From assembly GCF_902859735.1 (NCBI RefSeq), contig NZ_CADIJY010000005.1:1-64000 (forward strand): a stretch of DNA of 64,000 bases, read 5' to 3'. Position 1 is the stretch's first letter. Every line of letters begins with the position of its first letter. The DNA comes from Achromobacter aegrifaciens (GTDB lineage: Bacteria > Pseudomonadota > Gammaproteobacteria > Burkholderiales > Burkholderiaceae_B). Under the pieces are notes generated by a model. That model did not search any database. It was given only the letters and a program-made list of their open reading frames with translations, and had not been told where the DNA came from. Made by a program: the position numbers and the translations under genes. This document shows positions 45,939 through 56,400 of this stretch, in pieces.

Positions 45939-46601
45939 ATGTCTTTCAGCTCCGACGCCTGGGCGCGCAACGCCGCACTCTACGAAACCACGCGCGACAT
46001 GCCGTTCAACCGCGAACTGGCCAGCGGCCAGCTCGACGAGAACGCATTCAAGCACTACATGATCCAGGACGCCCACTACCTGGTGGCCTTCGGACGCGCG
46101 CTGGCCATCGCTTCGGCCAAGGCCGACGACGCCGACGGCGTGGTGCAATTTGCTGACGCCGCCAAAGGCGCGGTGGTGGCCGAACGCACCCTGCACGCGG
46201 GCTTCCTGAAGCAGTTCGGCATCGATGACGCCACCTTCGAAGCCACGCCGCTCACGCCTGCCTGCCACCACTACACCAGCTACCTGATCGCCACCGCCTG
46301 GAGCGCGCCGTACCCGGTAGCGCTGGCGGCCCTGCTGCCGTGCTTCTGGATCTACGCCGAAATCGGCCGCGAAATCCATGCGCGCGCGGCGCAGCCTAAT
46401 CCTTACTCCGCCTGGATCGAGGCCTATGCCTGCGAGGACTTCCACGCCCTGGTGCGCCGAGTCATCACCACGGTCGACCGCGTCGCCGAAAAGGCGTCCG
46501 CCGAAACGTTGGAGCAGATGCACGCGGCGTATACGCGTGCCGCGCAGCTGGAATGGATGTTCTGGGATTCGGCGTATCGGCAGGATGGGTGGCCGGTTTG
46601 A
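45939..46601 (+). CDS. tenA: TenA-type thiaminase II / aminopyrimidine aminohydrolase
   Basis: The 220-residue enzyme hydrolyses thiamin breakdown pyrimidines for salvage to HMP. The active-site set of TenA is present at the usual numbers: Asp44 (QDAHYL), Tyr47, Tyr112 (HHYTSY), Cys135 and Tyr139 (LPCFWIYAEIG), and a C-terminal Glu in QLEWMFWDSAY. GAGG lies a few bases before the ATG at 45939. It is monocistronic and ends in a clear terminator. No other thiamin gene is in the window. Confidence 0.92.
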   Translation: MSFSSDAWARNAALYETTRDMPFNRELASGQLDENAFKHYMIQDAHYLVAFGRALAIASAKADDADGVVQFADAAKGAVVAERTLHAGFLKQFGIDDATFEATPLTPACHHYTSYLIATAWSAPYPVALAALLPCFWIYAEIGREIHARAAQPNPYSAWIEAYACEDFHALVRRVITTVDRVAEKASAETLEQMHAAYTRAAQLEWMFWDSAYRQDGWPV

Positions 46602-46656
46602 ATCGAGGGTAGCGATTTCGGAGTCGCCGCCGCCAGGTGTTGGCGGCACACTTGAG

Positions 46657-46688
46657 CGCCAGGCTATTGATGCCTGGCGTTTTTGTTT
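46657..46688 (+). terminator. Rho-independent terminator of tenA
   Basis: CGCCAGGC and GCCTGGCG arms enclose TATTGAT and are followed directly by TTTTTGTTT. It marks the end of ordinary chromosomal sequence before the A+T-rich CDI module region. Confidence 0.9.
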
Positions 46689-46877
46689 CAGCGGGTTGGA
46701 TGCATCCGCCATCGCCCAATTGCTGCTGGAGAGTTGGATCCGGCCGATGAAGTCTTACAGCAGTGGGTAATACGCCAGCTCTCACTGTTTAAAACACCCT
46801 CACCCTATCGTCCGGATTACGCCCAGTTTCATGACGGGTGGCGCGGCATCTTTCTTGTGTCGTTTCAGATGGACTGT

Positions 46878-47336
46878 TTAATTTTCTGAAATCCACTTCC
46901 CCAACATTTCAGAAAACTGCGCAACCGAGGCAGTATCAACGCTCCACTGAGAAATCTTCATCCCATCCTCACTGATTTCCTCCCTCGGATAAATATGTAG
47001 ATTTATATCTTCCGGAACAAATGGAACAGACAACTCATTCAAAAATATCACATGATTTTGAATGTAGGCCTGCTCACTTTCAATATAAATTACCCAGCAA
47101 AATACGAAATTGGATGAATTCGGATCATACATAGAGGTTGCCAGAGCCGCATGCCCATGACTTTGCAACCCCTGGTCCAGTGATTTCTTCCAACTCTTCA
47201 GATAATCCATGCGAGACCAGAATCTCACTGGAGAAAAGAAATTTTCCTTGTACCCATTGATTTCTATCTCTCCGAGCAACCCCTCCTCGTCAAACCTCGT
47301 CAGTACCTCATGGGACAAATCCATGCTGAAGCTCAT
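46878..47336 (-). CDS. CDI immunity-like protein, solitary
   Basis: The 152-residue protein is clearly more A+T-rich than the genome. VRFWSRMDYLKSWKKSLDQG, ALATSMYDPNSSNFVFCWVIY, YIQNHVIFLNEL and EEISEDGMKISQWSV follow the pattern of a CdiI family of contact-dependent inhibition immunity proteins. It shows no likeness to the two Imm42-like proteins upstream. There is no matching toxin fragment in the window, so it looks like a relic immunity gene retained at the far end of the cdiA module array. I use the ATG at 47336; a TTG four codons earlier is in frame. Confidence 0.6.
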   Translation of the reverse strand: MSFSMDLSHEVLTRFDEEGLLGEIEINGYKENFFSPVRFWSRMDYLKSWKKSLDQGLQSHGHAALATSMYDPNSSNFVFCWVIYIESEQAYIQNHVIFLNELSVPFVPEDINLHIYPREEISEDGMKISQWSVDTASVAQFSEMLGKWISEN

Positions 47337-47700
47337 TCTTTTATCCAACTCAGATTTCTAGATTTTTTTTTCGGTGGCATCGACGAAGGATGCCTTCATG
47401 CGATTGGCGATACTCTGACTCTTGCTCTTTCAATCGCGCTCTTTTAAGGAGCAACTTCAAACAGGGATATGTTCCAGAGAATCCCAACCTATACGAATCA
47501 CCAAAACCGCTTTCATCTTCGCTTTCCAGAAAGACTAGATTTTCCCCCCACCCTGGCCCCTGCCTCTGGCCGAAACTTGATTGAAAAATCGGACTGACAC
47601 CTGGCCTCCCTCACAGATACCTTTCGCCAAAAGGCATGCCTATGCCTGGAAAAATTAACGAGGCCACCTGGGCACTAAAGAATAACGCAACACTCTATTT
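47337..47700. other. 364-bp stretch between immunity-like genes, mostly decayed module DNA
   Basis: The stretch contains the decayed toxin/immunity junction at 47451-47545. The rest (47337-47450 and 47546-47700) shows no gene I can support; on the minus strand short segments such as GIGMPFGERYL are followed by stops. It is probably remnant cdiA-CT module DNA. Confidence 0.5.
47451..47545 (-). pseudogene. Decayed third toxin-end/immunity-start junction
   Basis: Read on the minus strand this piece aligns base by base with the junction at about 48266-48170. The toxin end reads SLSGKRR-stop (live copies end GLSGKRG and GLSGKWR). ATGA again joins toxin stop to the immunity start, then TTTTGGTGAT and CATATCCCTGTTTG match the first codons of the Imm42-like gene. 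I count roughly two thirds identity over 95 nt, with a one-base deletion breaking the immunity frame. Sequence beyond both ends is unrelated, so only the junction survives. Confidence 0.6.
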
Positions 47701-48249
47701 TCAAATTTTTTTGTAGTGATTTACGGCATCAGATATTATCTTTTCAACCTCACTCTTATTTATATACACATCCCAATATTTAATATTAGGAACTGCCGAC
47801 CAGTAGCCTCTTCCTGTCGCATCTCTCAAAAATTGGCTTATTTTCGCGCCTATAATTCGCACCTCATCGCCATAAGCAACGCAAAAAACATGACATCCTG
47901 CATCGTAGATGTTTTGGGTAGCTGCTTGATATAAATAGGACAAATTAAAATCATCCGGAACATCGGCGTCCTCGTCTACTAGCTCTGGGGAAATCAATCC
48001 CAGCATATGATTGAAAGCAACCTTTGCGTCTGCCTCAAATAATTCGCGATTTTCAGGAAAAGAGACCAGTGCGTTTTTAGCGTCTAACATACACACATCC
48101 ACGTCTAAAGTGGCTGTATGCATTTCTTCAGGAAACATCTCTCCGCCGATAAAAAAATAAAACAGTCCATTCCGATAGTTCGAACCCCAAACAGGTATAT
48201 GCTCCATAAGGATCGCAAATTTGTATGTATCACCAAAAATCACATTCAC
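47701..48249 (-). CDS. Imm42-like immunity protein of the orphan cdiA-CT module
   Basis: The 182-residue acidic cytoplasmic protein is paralogous to the cognate immunity protein at 49891-50490. Shared segments include FGDTYKFAILMEHIP, FPENRELFEADAKVAFNHM and LGLISPELVDEDADVPDDF. The N-terminal wording resembles the Imm42 polymorphic-toxin immunity family. The start is a GTG whose last bases overlap the toxin stop (GTGA). It should protect against the orphan tip and perhaps also related tips. Base composition is much more A+T-rich than cdiA. Confidence 0.7.
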   Translation of the reverse strand: MNVIFGDTYKFAILMEHIPVWGSNYRNGLFYFFIGGEMFPEEMHTATLDVDVCMLDAKNALVSFPENRELFEADAKVAFNHMLGLISPELVDEDADVPDDFNLSYLYQAATQNIYDAGCHVFCVAYGDEVRIIGAKISQFLRDATGRGYWSAVPNIKYWDVYINKSEVEKIISDAVNHYKKI

Positions 48250-49676
48250 CCCCTCTTTCCGGATAAACCAAGTTTTCGTTTCACATCGATAGGAATAGCG
48301 CTCTTGTTCAACGAGTTATCTCTATCTGCGGTACTCCCCGTCCAGTGCCATTTTCCATCATTGCCGTCCGAAAACCGATGCACATTTCCGTTTTCATCCT
48401 TGGCATATCTATGCTTCCCACCCTCTTCAGGGGAAACGGAAGATTCAAACAAACCCAGCGAGTTTCTCGGCTCTAATCCGGCATTCGGCCTGTTCCCCTT
48501 ATCGACGATCGGATTCAACGAATTCAACGTGTCGCTCGTATCGCGGTTCAGCAACGCGATGGTCTCGACCGCCGTCTTGCCCGTCAGCGCCTGCTGCCCC
48601 GCGACGTCCCGAATCTCCACCGTGCCGCCACTGATGCCGCTGAGCGTTTTGGAGTCGTTTTCGCCGAAGGCTCCAAGCGCCACCGGCGTCCCCGCCCCGC
48701 CGCTGCCGCCGCTCAGGGAGATCCGGTCGGCCTTGTAGCGCGCCACGTTCTTCACGTCTTCGGCCACCAGCGTGCCTGTCTTCAGCAGGTTCAAACCATC
48801 CGCCACGGCCTGGTCGCTGCTGGAGATGACGCCGCCTATCAGCGTGGTGTTGCGCTTGACGTCCACCACGAAGCCGCCGTCGCCCGCCATCAGCCCGGAC
48901 TGCTCCTCCACCGACTTGTAGTCGCTCTTCATCCGGGTCTGCGAGACGTTGCCCGACACCGAACTCTTGCAATAGCCGTAGCACAGGCTGCCCTGCACCC
49001 CGCCACCCTGCTGCTTGGAGTCGTAGGTGCTGACGTCCTGCAGACTCTCGATGCGCAGGTCCCGTCCGACGTCGGCGATGATCTGATCGGCGCGGCCCGT
49101 CGCGCCGATCAAGGAGATGTCGCCGCCCGATTGCAGCGCCAGCACATTGCCCGCGGTCAGCTCGGTGTTGGTCCAGGTGGTGTCCTTGCCATCGCTGCGG
49201 CCGCGCGAGGCGTTGGCCCCGACAGTCGCCACAAAGCCGACGCCGTTGCTGCCCGCCGTCACGCCCACGCCCACGCTGGCGCCCGAACTCTTGTTCTGGG
49301 TGTGCTGTTCGTAGGTGTCGCGCGCGGCTTGCAGCAGGATGTCGCCGTCCGCCTTGAGCAAGGCGTTGTTCCCGGCGGACAGCCGCGAGCCCGTCACCGT
49401 GATGTCCGAATCGGCGCCTGCGCCCTTGGCGATGACGGTGAGGTCGTTGCCTGCCGCGATGTTGGAGCCGACCGAGGACGTCGTGTTGCGGTTGGTGATG
49501 GTCTGGCTCTTGCTGCTGCCGTAGTCGATGCTCAGCGTCATGCCGCCCGCGCTCTGCGGGTTCGCCATCACTCCGTCGTAGGTGTTGACCGCGGCCAGGC
49601 CCGTGGTCACCAAGGCCAGGGCCTTCTTGACCTCGCAGCCGGTGAGGTCGACAGTGGCGCCTAGCTTTTCATTTTT
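48246..49676 (-). pseudogene. Orphan cdiA-CT module (promoterless cdiA 3' fragment)
   Basis: This open frame has no proper start and is preceded by a TAA at 49679. Its first codons encode KNEKLGATVDLTGCEVKKALALVTTG; then about 1.12 kb is almost identical to codons near the end of cdiA (FHA-2 type repeats). At SLNPIVDKGNRPNAGLEPRN it jumps straight to the toxin tip, omitting the approximately 210 codons that in cdiA lie between NPIFDK and GNRQDAGLEPRN, including the pre-toxin domain. The tip (last 75 residues, ending KRKLGLSGKRG) is about 80 percent identical to that of cdiA. It is likely silent unless recombined into cdiA. Confidence 0.8.
48506..49625 (-). repeat. 1.12-kb near-identical duplication of cdiA, orphan copy
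   Basis: It aligns without gaps to 51923-53042 (constant offset of 3,417). Differences are few and clustered near both ends, for example around 48555, 48705-48720 and 49500-49530. Both copies are in the same orientation. Confidence 0.85.
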
Positions 49677-49890
49677 TTAAAGACCAACTTCATTGAATTG
49701 CGATTTCACATTCTTTCATTTGGAAAAGCGACTGATGAATTGACAAACGCATCGCCGATTTTTGAAGACTTCAGAGTCCATTCACCCTTCAACCAAGAAA
49801 ATTCGCCCTGGCACTTTTTTAAAATCCGAGTACTGTCTACTTTCTCGAGCGTCCGACCAAAAAAGGACGACTTTTATCTTGAAAGCCAAA

Positions 49891-50490
49891 TTATTTTAAA
49901 CCCCTATTTTTCATATATTCCTCAAGATTAAATGGAAAATTTGTCTCGTAATAATTCACAGCGTCTTTGACGATTTTCTCAATCTCAATTTTTTCTAGAT
50001 ATATTTCTTTATATTCAATTTTCGGAACCGCGACCCAGCTCCATCGCCCAGTCTCATCATTCTTTACAGACTGCCTTATCTTCGCCCCGATTATCCGTGC
50101 CTCATCACCATATGCAACGCAAAATACGTGGCAGCCTGCATCAAAAATATTTTCAGTGGCGGCTCGATATAAATAGGAATTTTCGAAATCATCCGGAATA
50201 TCAGCATCCTCATCCACCAATTCCGGAGAAATCAAGCCCAACATATAGTTGAAAGCAATCTCTGCTTTCGCCTCAAAAATCTCACGATTCTCGGGAAACG
50301 AAACCAATGAATTTTCAGCATCCAGAAAACCCACATCAACGCCCAATGTGGCTGTTGCTATTTTTTCCGGAAACATCTCTCCGTCTATAAAAAAATGAAA
50401 TAGCCCATTCCGAAATGTCGAATCACTCCATTCCGGAATGTATTCCATGAGAATTGCGAATCTGTAGGGATCACCAAAAACCATATTCAC
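49891..50490 (-). CDS. cdiI: Cognate CdiI immunity protein, Imm42-like
   Basis: The 199-residue acidic protein is encoded directly after cdiA and overlaps its stop by a GTGA tetranucleotide if the GTG at 50490 is used; a GTG at 50496 and an ATG at 50484 are also in frame. NMVFGDPYRFAILMEYIPEW, DGEMFPEKIATATLGVDVGF and VFCVAYGDEARIIGAKI match the paralogue downstream. It is about 17 residues longer at the C-terminus (NFPFNLEEYMKNRGLK). It would bind and block the toxin tip of CdiA in the producing cell. DNA is A+T-rich, unlike cdiA, as expected for swapped modules. Confidence 0.75.
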   Translation of the reverse strand: MNMVFGDPYRFAILMEYIPEWSDSTFRNGLFHFFIDGEMFPEKIATATLGVDVGFLDAENSLVSFPENREIFEAKAEIAFNYMLGLISPELVDEDADIPDDFENSYLYRAATENIFDAGCHVFCVAYGDEARIIGAKIRQSVKNDETGRWSWVAVPKIEYKEIYLEKIEIEKIVKDAVNYYETNFPFNLEEYMKNRGLK

Positions 50491-53400
50491 CTCCACTTTC
50501 CAGAGAGACCAAATTTGCGTTTAACGTCAATAGGAATTTCAGATTTTGTTAACGAATTTTTTGAATCTTCGGTACTTCCCGACCAATGCCATGTCCCATC
50601 ATTGCCATCCGAAAAACGATGCACATTGCCGTTTTCATCCTGGGCATATTTATGTTTTCCACCCTTTTCCGGAGAGATGGAGGATTCAAACAAACCCAGC
50701 GAGTTTCTCGGCTCTAATCCCGCATCCTGTCTATTCCCCTGCAGTCCTCGAGTATGCTTGGCGCTCGATTTATATACCAACCCATTCGGCAAAGGCACAG
50801 GCTCCGGCACAGGCAGCGGGCTTCCTTTACCGCCCCCCTTGCCCGACTCGGCAGTAGAACCATCCTTTCCTCCCTTCGCCGCTCTCCCGCCTATCGCTCC
50901 AGCACCGGCCGCCGCACCCTGTATCCCTTCCTCGGCCAGGCTTTCCCAAAACAGCTGCTTCGCTTCCTCACTTCCACGCTCCATGCCTCTTTTGATGGCG
51001 GTAAAGCGATCAGCCACGAGCAAGGGCATCCCGAAACGGAGGATTTCGAGCTCTTCTAATTCGGCAGTGCTTAGACCCTGAGCGCTTCTAGATTTCTCTA
51101 CCAGCTCTCCTTGACGCTGGGTGGATTCGGCCAGACGTTGCGTGAGCTCATGCGCTATCTCAACGCAGTCGACCCCGCATTCCTGGAGTTCGCGACCCCG
51201 CTGCGTCGATATCTCTCTGTACTTTGCCGTTACCTCGTCCCGGCACTTCGTGGTTCCGCACGCCTCCATCTCGGCCAAGCGAGACTGATGTTCATCGACA
51301 GCAAGACGGTTATTCGTCGTCTCGTTGTTCGCCGCGAACACCGCTTCCGCGCCGTCGACGCCAGCCACCTTGGACATACCGGCCACCAGCGACTGGATCA
51401 GGTTGCTACGTTGCTCCTTCTCTTCAGGATTGAGCTTTGACGTCTCGCCCAGCAGAGCATTCAACACCGACCCGGCTCCAGCCCCCAACGCTCCCGCGCC
51501 GCAGTCGCTGCCTTTAGCCGCCGCCCCGGCGCAGCCCACGATCGCATGCAGCGCGGCGCGCGCCGCTTCCGCTTGCGGTCCATCGCCCAGATTGGATATG
51601 AACTTTTTGACTTCGGTGGCCGCCAACCCTTGCAGATAGTTGACCGCTACCGCCTGCACCATTTCGGTGACAGCGCCCGTAACGTTGCCGCTCACCGCGC
51701 CGGCTATTGCAGTGAACCAACGACGATTGTCGCCACCCGCTTCCCATTTCTTGGCGTCTTCGTATTGCGCTTTCAGCTCATCCCTGCGCGGACCCTCGGG
51801 TTCATTCTTCAAGGCCTCTTCAAGCGCCTTCGCCTTTGCCGCTCGATTCTCGAAGAACTGCCCCGCCTGTTTCCCCATTTCCTCCACGATGTCGAAACCC
51901 GCCTCGATCTGATCTTTATCGAAGATCGGATTCAACGAATTCAACGTGTCGCTCGTATCGCGGTTCAACAACGCGATGGTCTCAGTTGCCGTCTTGCCCG
52001 TCAGCGCCTGCTGCCCCGCAACGTCCCGGATCTCCACCGTCCCGCCGCTGATGCCGCTGAGCGTTTTGGAGTCGTTTTCGCCGAAGGCTCCAAGCGCCAC
52101 CGGCGTCCCCGCCCCGTTGCTGCCGCCGCTTACAGAAATCCGGTCGGCCTTGTAGCGCGCCACGTTCTTCACGTCTTCGGCCACCAGCGTGCCTGTTTTC
52201 AGCAGGTTCAGACCATCCGCCACGGCCTGGTCGCTGCTGGAGATGACGCCGCCTATCAGCGTGGTGTTGCGCTTGACGTCCACCACGAAGCCGCCGTCGC
52301 CCGCCATCAGCCCGGACTGCTCCTCCACCGACTTGTAGTCGCTCTTCATCCGGGTCTGCGAGACGTTGCCCGACACCGAACTCTTGCAATAGCCGTAGCA
52401 CAGGCTGCCCTGCACCCCGCCACCCTGCTGCTTGGAGTCGTAGGTGCTGACGTCCTGCAGACTCTCGATGCGCAGGTCCCGTCCGACGTCGGCGATGATC
52501 TGATCGGCGCGGCCCGTCGCGCCGATCAAGGAGATGTCGCCGCCCGATTGCAGCGCCAGCACATTGCCCGCGGTCAGCTCGGTGTTGGTCCAGGTGGTGT
52601 CCTTGCCATCGCTGCGGCCGCGCGAGGCGTTGGCCCCGACAGTCGCCACAAAGCCGACGCCGTTGCTGCCCGCCGTCACGCCCACGCCCACGCTGGCGCC
52701 CGAACTCTTGTTCTGGGTGTGCTGTTCGTAGGTGTCGCGCGCGGCTTGCAGCAGGATGTCGCCGTCCGCCTTGAGCAAGGCGTTGTTCCCGGCGGACAGC
52801 CGCGAACCCGTGACCGTGATGTCCGAATCGGCGCCTGCGCCCTTGGCGATGACGGTGAGGTCGTTGCCTGCCGCGACGTTGGAGCCGACCGAGGACGTCG
52901 TGTTGCGGGTGGTGGTGGTCTGGCTCTTGCTGCTGCCGATGTCCAGGCTCAGCGTCACGCCGCCCGCGCTCTGCGGGTCCTTCATCACTTCGTCGTAGGT
53001 GTTGACCGCCGCCACGCCCGTGGTCACCAAGGCCAGGGCCTTCATGATCTTGTTGTCGGTCTTGCCGGCGGCGTTGCCCATGCGGTTCGCGGTTTGCATG
53101 GCATCAAGCAAGGGGTTCTTGGCGTTGATGCTGAGGCCGCTTTGCTTGACCTCGTGGAACTCTCTTTCACGGGCGGAGTCCTGGGCGGCGGCGATGTTGA
53201 CCTGCTGGCCGATCAGGGTCACGTCGCCCTTGGGCGCGACCACGTTGCTGCCCACGATATTCAAGGTCTTGCCGGCGTTGATGAGCACGTCGCCTTCGAC
53301 GCTGCCCACGGTGCTGGCCGTGTGGAAGACTTTCTTGCCCTCGAGCGAGTCTGTCTGCTGGCGTTTGCCGTAGCTCAGGCCGCCGGTCGCGCCGAGGCCG

Positions 53401-56400
53401 GACTTGGTGACTTTCTTGTAGTCGTAGCTGTCCGTGGTGTTGACGCCGGGCAGGATGTTCACGTCGCGCTCGGCGTTCATGACCAGGTTCTTCTGCGCGC
53501 CGACGTTGGAGCCGATGACGTTCAAATCCCTTCCGGCCATCAGCACGGCGGTATCGCCGGTGAAGGTCGAGCCCTGCGCCTGCGTCCAGTCGCCCGACTT
53601 GATGGTGTGGGTGGTCTTGGAGGACAGGAAGCCCTTGGTCTTGTAGTGGACCTCGTCGCGCGCAGAGCCCGTCTCCACGCCCGCGGTCAGGTTGATGTCG
53701 CGCCCCGCCGCGACCGCCAACTGCTTGCCGGCGGTGACATCGGCCGCACGAGCGTTGACATCCTGGCCTGCGATCAGGGTCAGGTTGCGGCCGGCGTCGA
53801 TGACGGAGCCGATTTCCTTGCTGGTGCTCAGGTCATGACGATTGCGCCGGTTGAGCGCCATGCTTTCGCCATGGCTTTCCGTCAGCGTGGCCAGCGTGAT
53901 GTCGCGACCGGCTTGCAGACGCGCGTCGTCCTTGACCATGACCTGCGCGGCGGTCAGCGTCAGGTCGCGGCCGGCCTGCATGTCGAGGGTGCCCGCCTCT
54001 ACCCGCGCCACGCCGGTGAGGTGCGTGCCCCAGGTGCTGCCGTGGTTTTCGGAACCGGCGGTCGAGGTCAGCGCGATGTCGCGCCCGGCGGTCAGGGCGA
54101 CCTTGTCGCCTTTGATCAGGGACGCGATGTTGGCCAGGTCTTCCCGCGCGGCGAGATTGACGCTGCCGCCCTGAATGGTGCCGCCAGCTTGGTTGACGAT
54201 GTTGCCGGCGGTGACGACGGTGGCTTGCCGCGAACCGATGGTGCCGCTATTGGTGACTTTGCCTTCGGCGGCGATTTTCACGTCGCGCCCGGCCATGAGC
54301 GTGCCGTCGCCCTTGAGGTCGCCTTCGCGCACCACCAGGTAGACCTGCGGCACCAGCACGGTTTCGGTGCTGCCGTCGGGCAAGGTGACGGTCTGTTCCA
54401 CCAGCCAGACCAGGTCGGTGGTGAGCTGACGCTGCTGGGCCTCGGTCAGCGCGGAGCCAAGCTTGACGCCGTTGTCTAGCGCGAACTTGGCGCCCGCTGC
54501 GAGCAGGGCCTTGTACTGCGCGTCGTTGTCGCTGTAGTTCTCCAGGAAGCGCTGGCCGGTGGTGGCCAGGATCTGATCGGACACCGCCTTCTGTTCATAG
54601 AAGCCGTCGCCCAGGCGCCGAGGTTGGCCCGAGGGCGTGAGGAACTTGGCGCCCGGCGGAATCAGCGCGGCCCAACCGCCCAGCCGGGACCCGGTCAGCG
54701 CGCCGCCGGCGGCAACCCCGGTCCCCGAGGAACCGCCGGACACATGGCCATCGGCGCCTGTATTGGCGTTGACGCCGCCAGACGGGTTGTCCCCCTGCTT
54801 GCGATCTCCCGTCAGGCCAGCGCCCGCGCCTGCCGTGTTGTCGATCGAGGTTCCCGGCAACGCGCCGGGCTGGCGCAGCAGGTCGAACAGATAGTCGCTG
54901 GAGACGTAGGGGCGTTGGCCCGTGAAACGCGGATCGGTGGACACGATGTACTGCGCGTCCGGCCGGCCGTTGATGGTGAACAGTTGGCTGTCGGGAATGC
55001 TGGCCGGATTGGATACGGTGCGGACGGCCTTGCCGCCCGGGAGGTCGAGGCTGGCGACCTGAACCGCGCCCGGCTTGCCGATCGCCGTAGAACCGGGCGT
55101 CTTGCCGCTCAGGCCGACCTGCACATTGCCGCCCGCTGTGGCGATGGGCAATTCGATGGGCTGGGCGGCCAGCGTGACGGTGTAGGGAGTGGAGTATTCC
55201 TTGCGGTCCCGGCGGCGCTCCTGCGTCACGGTTGCCGTGCCGTTGCGGGTGATGGTGCGCGTGCCGCCGGCGCCGATGTTGTTGATTTCCGGTCCGGATA
55301 TCGACAACGCGCCGCCCGCCGCGATCTGACTCTTGTTGTTGGTGACGGCGCCGGTCAGCGTCATATTGCCGCCCGACAGGATGCGGGCGGGATCGGTGGA
55401 GGTCGTGCGCGATTCGGTGACGGTTTCGGTCACCTGGTAGTAGGTGAAATTGCCCACCAACCGATTGGCGTGGTCGGCGTTGAACTCGTGGATGCGCGCG
55501 TCCAGTTCCAAATGCCGGGCCTTGTAGGCGGCATAGGCCTCGTCGTGAGCCTTGCGGCGTTCGCTTTCCGCCGTGCATTCGGCACTCGTCCTGCAGGGAC
55601 GATCCGGTTCCCGCCAAACGGGCATATCGCCCGCGGGCGGAGTCACGCCGAAGACCGCCCATACGCGCGCATCGTTGGCATACTTGAACTTTTCGGGCAC
55701 TTGCGTGCAGTCGCCGCCGTTATCGCCGCCGGAGCAGACGTCGTAGGCCTTGGCATAGGCCGGCGGAATGGGCACATCCCGGCCCGCCTTGCCTTTGGTG
55801 CGCGGCACATAATCGAACGGAGGGCCGTAGCGATCCGCCGGGTACTTGGTCGACGGCAACAACAGCTTGCGTTCGGGATCGTCATTCAGCCACGCCGGAT
55901 CCTTGCTGCACATGGGCGTGACTTCGTCGCACAGCCAGTTGGTTTCGGCGTCGTACATGTCCGTCGTGCCTTCTGGCGTGAAGTACACCTTGGGCTTGGA
56001 CGACACCACCACGGTTTCGTTGGCGTAGTGATCGTTCCGGTTGATCAGCGATGCGGCCGAAATGCGGGCATCGCCGGCGGCTTCGATGGTGGCCGATGCG
56101 TTGATCAACGACACGGCCTGGCCGACGGCGCGGCCAATGGCGTCCAGCGCGCCGCCGATGCGCAGGTCTTTCGCCGCGTAGATCAGCGCATGCTCGCGGT
56201 TCACGAGGTTGGTGGCGCCCAGATCCAGATCGCCGCGCGAGGCGATCACGGCCCCGCCGCCCGCCCCCACGTCGTTGACCAGCGTACCCGCGCCGATGGA
56301 AATGGCGTCGCCGAATATGCGGCCCAGGTTGTTCAGGCTGCCGGCCCTGATGTTGGTGACGCCGCCGTCTATCAAGCCCTCGTTGGTCAGACCATTGGTG

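Noticed and set aside
46683-46889. Short plus-strand open frame after the tenA terminator
   Set aside because: It begins inside the terminator and ends in the immunity-like gene; no start signal and no family pattern.
47390-47584. Small plus-strand open frame between immunity-like genes
   Set aside because: It overlaps the decayed toxin/immunity junction on the other strand, has no ribosome-binding site and no recognisable pattern.
49698-49931. 77-codon plus-strand open frame between the orphan module and cdiI
   Set aside because: It overlaps the 3' end of cdiI on the opposite strand and begins without a ribosome-binding site; judged A+T-rich spacer.
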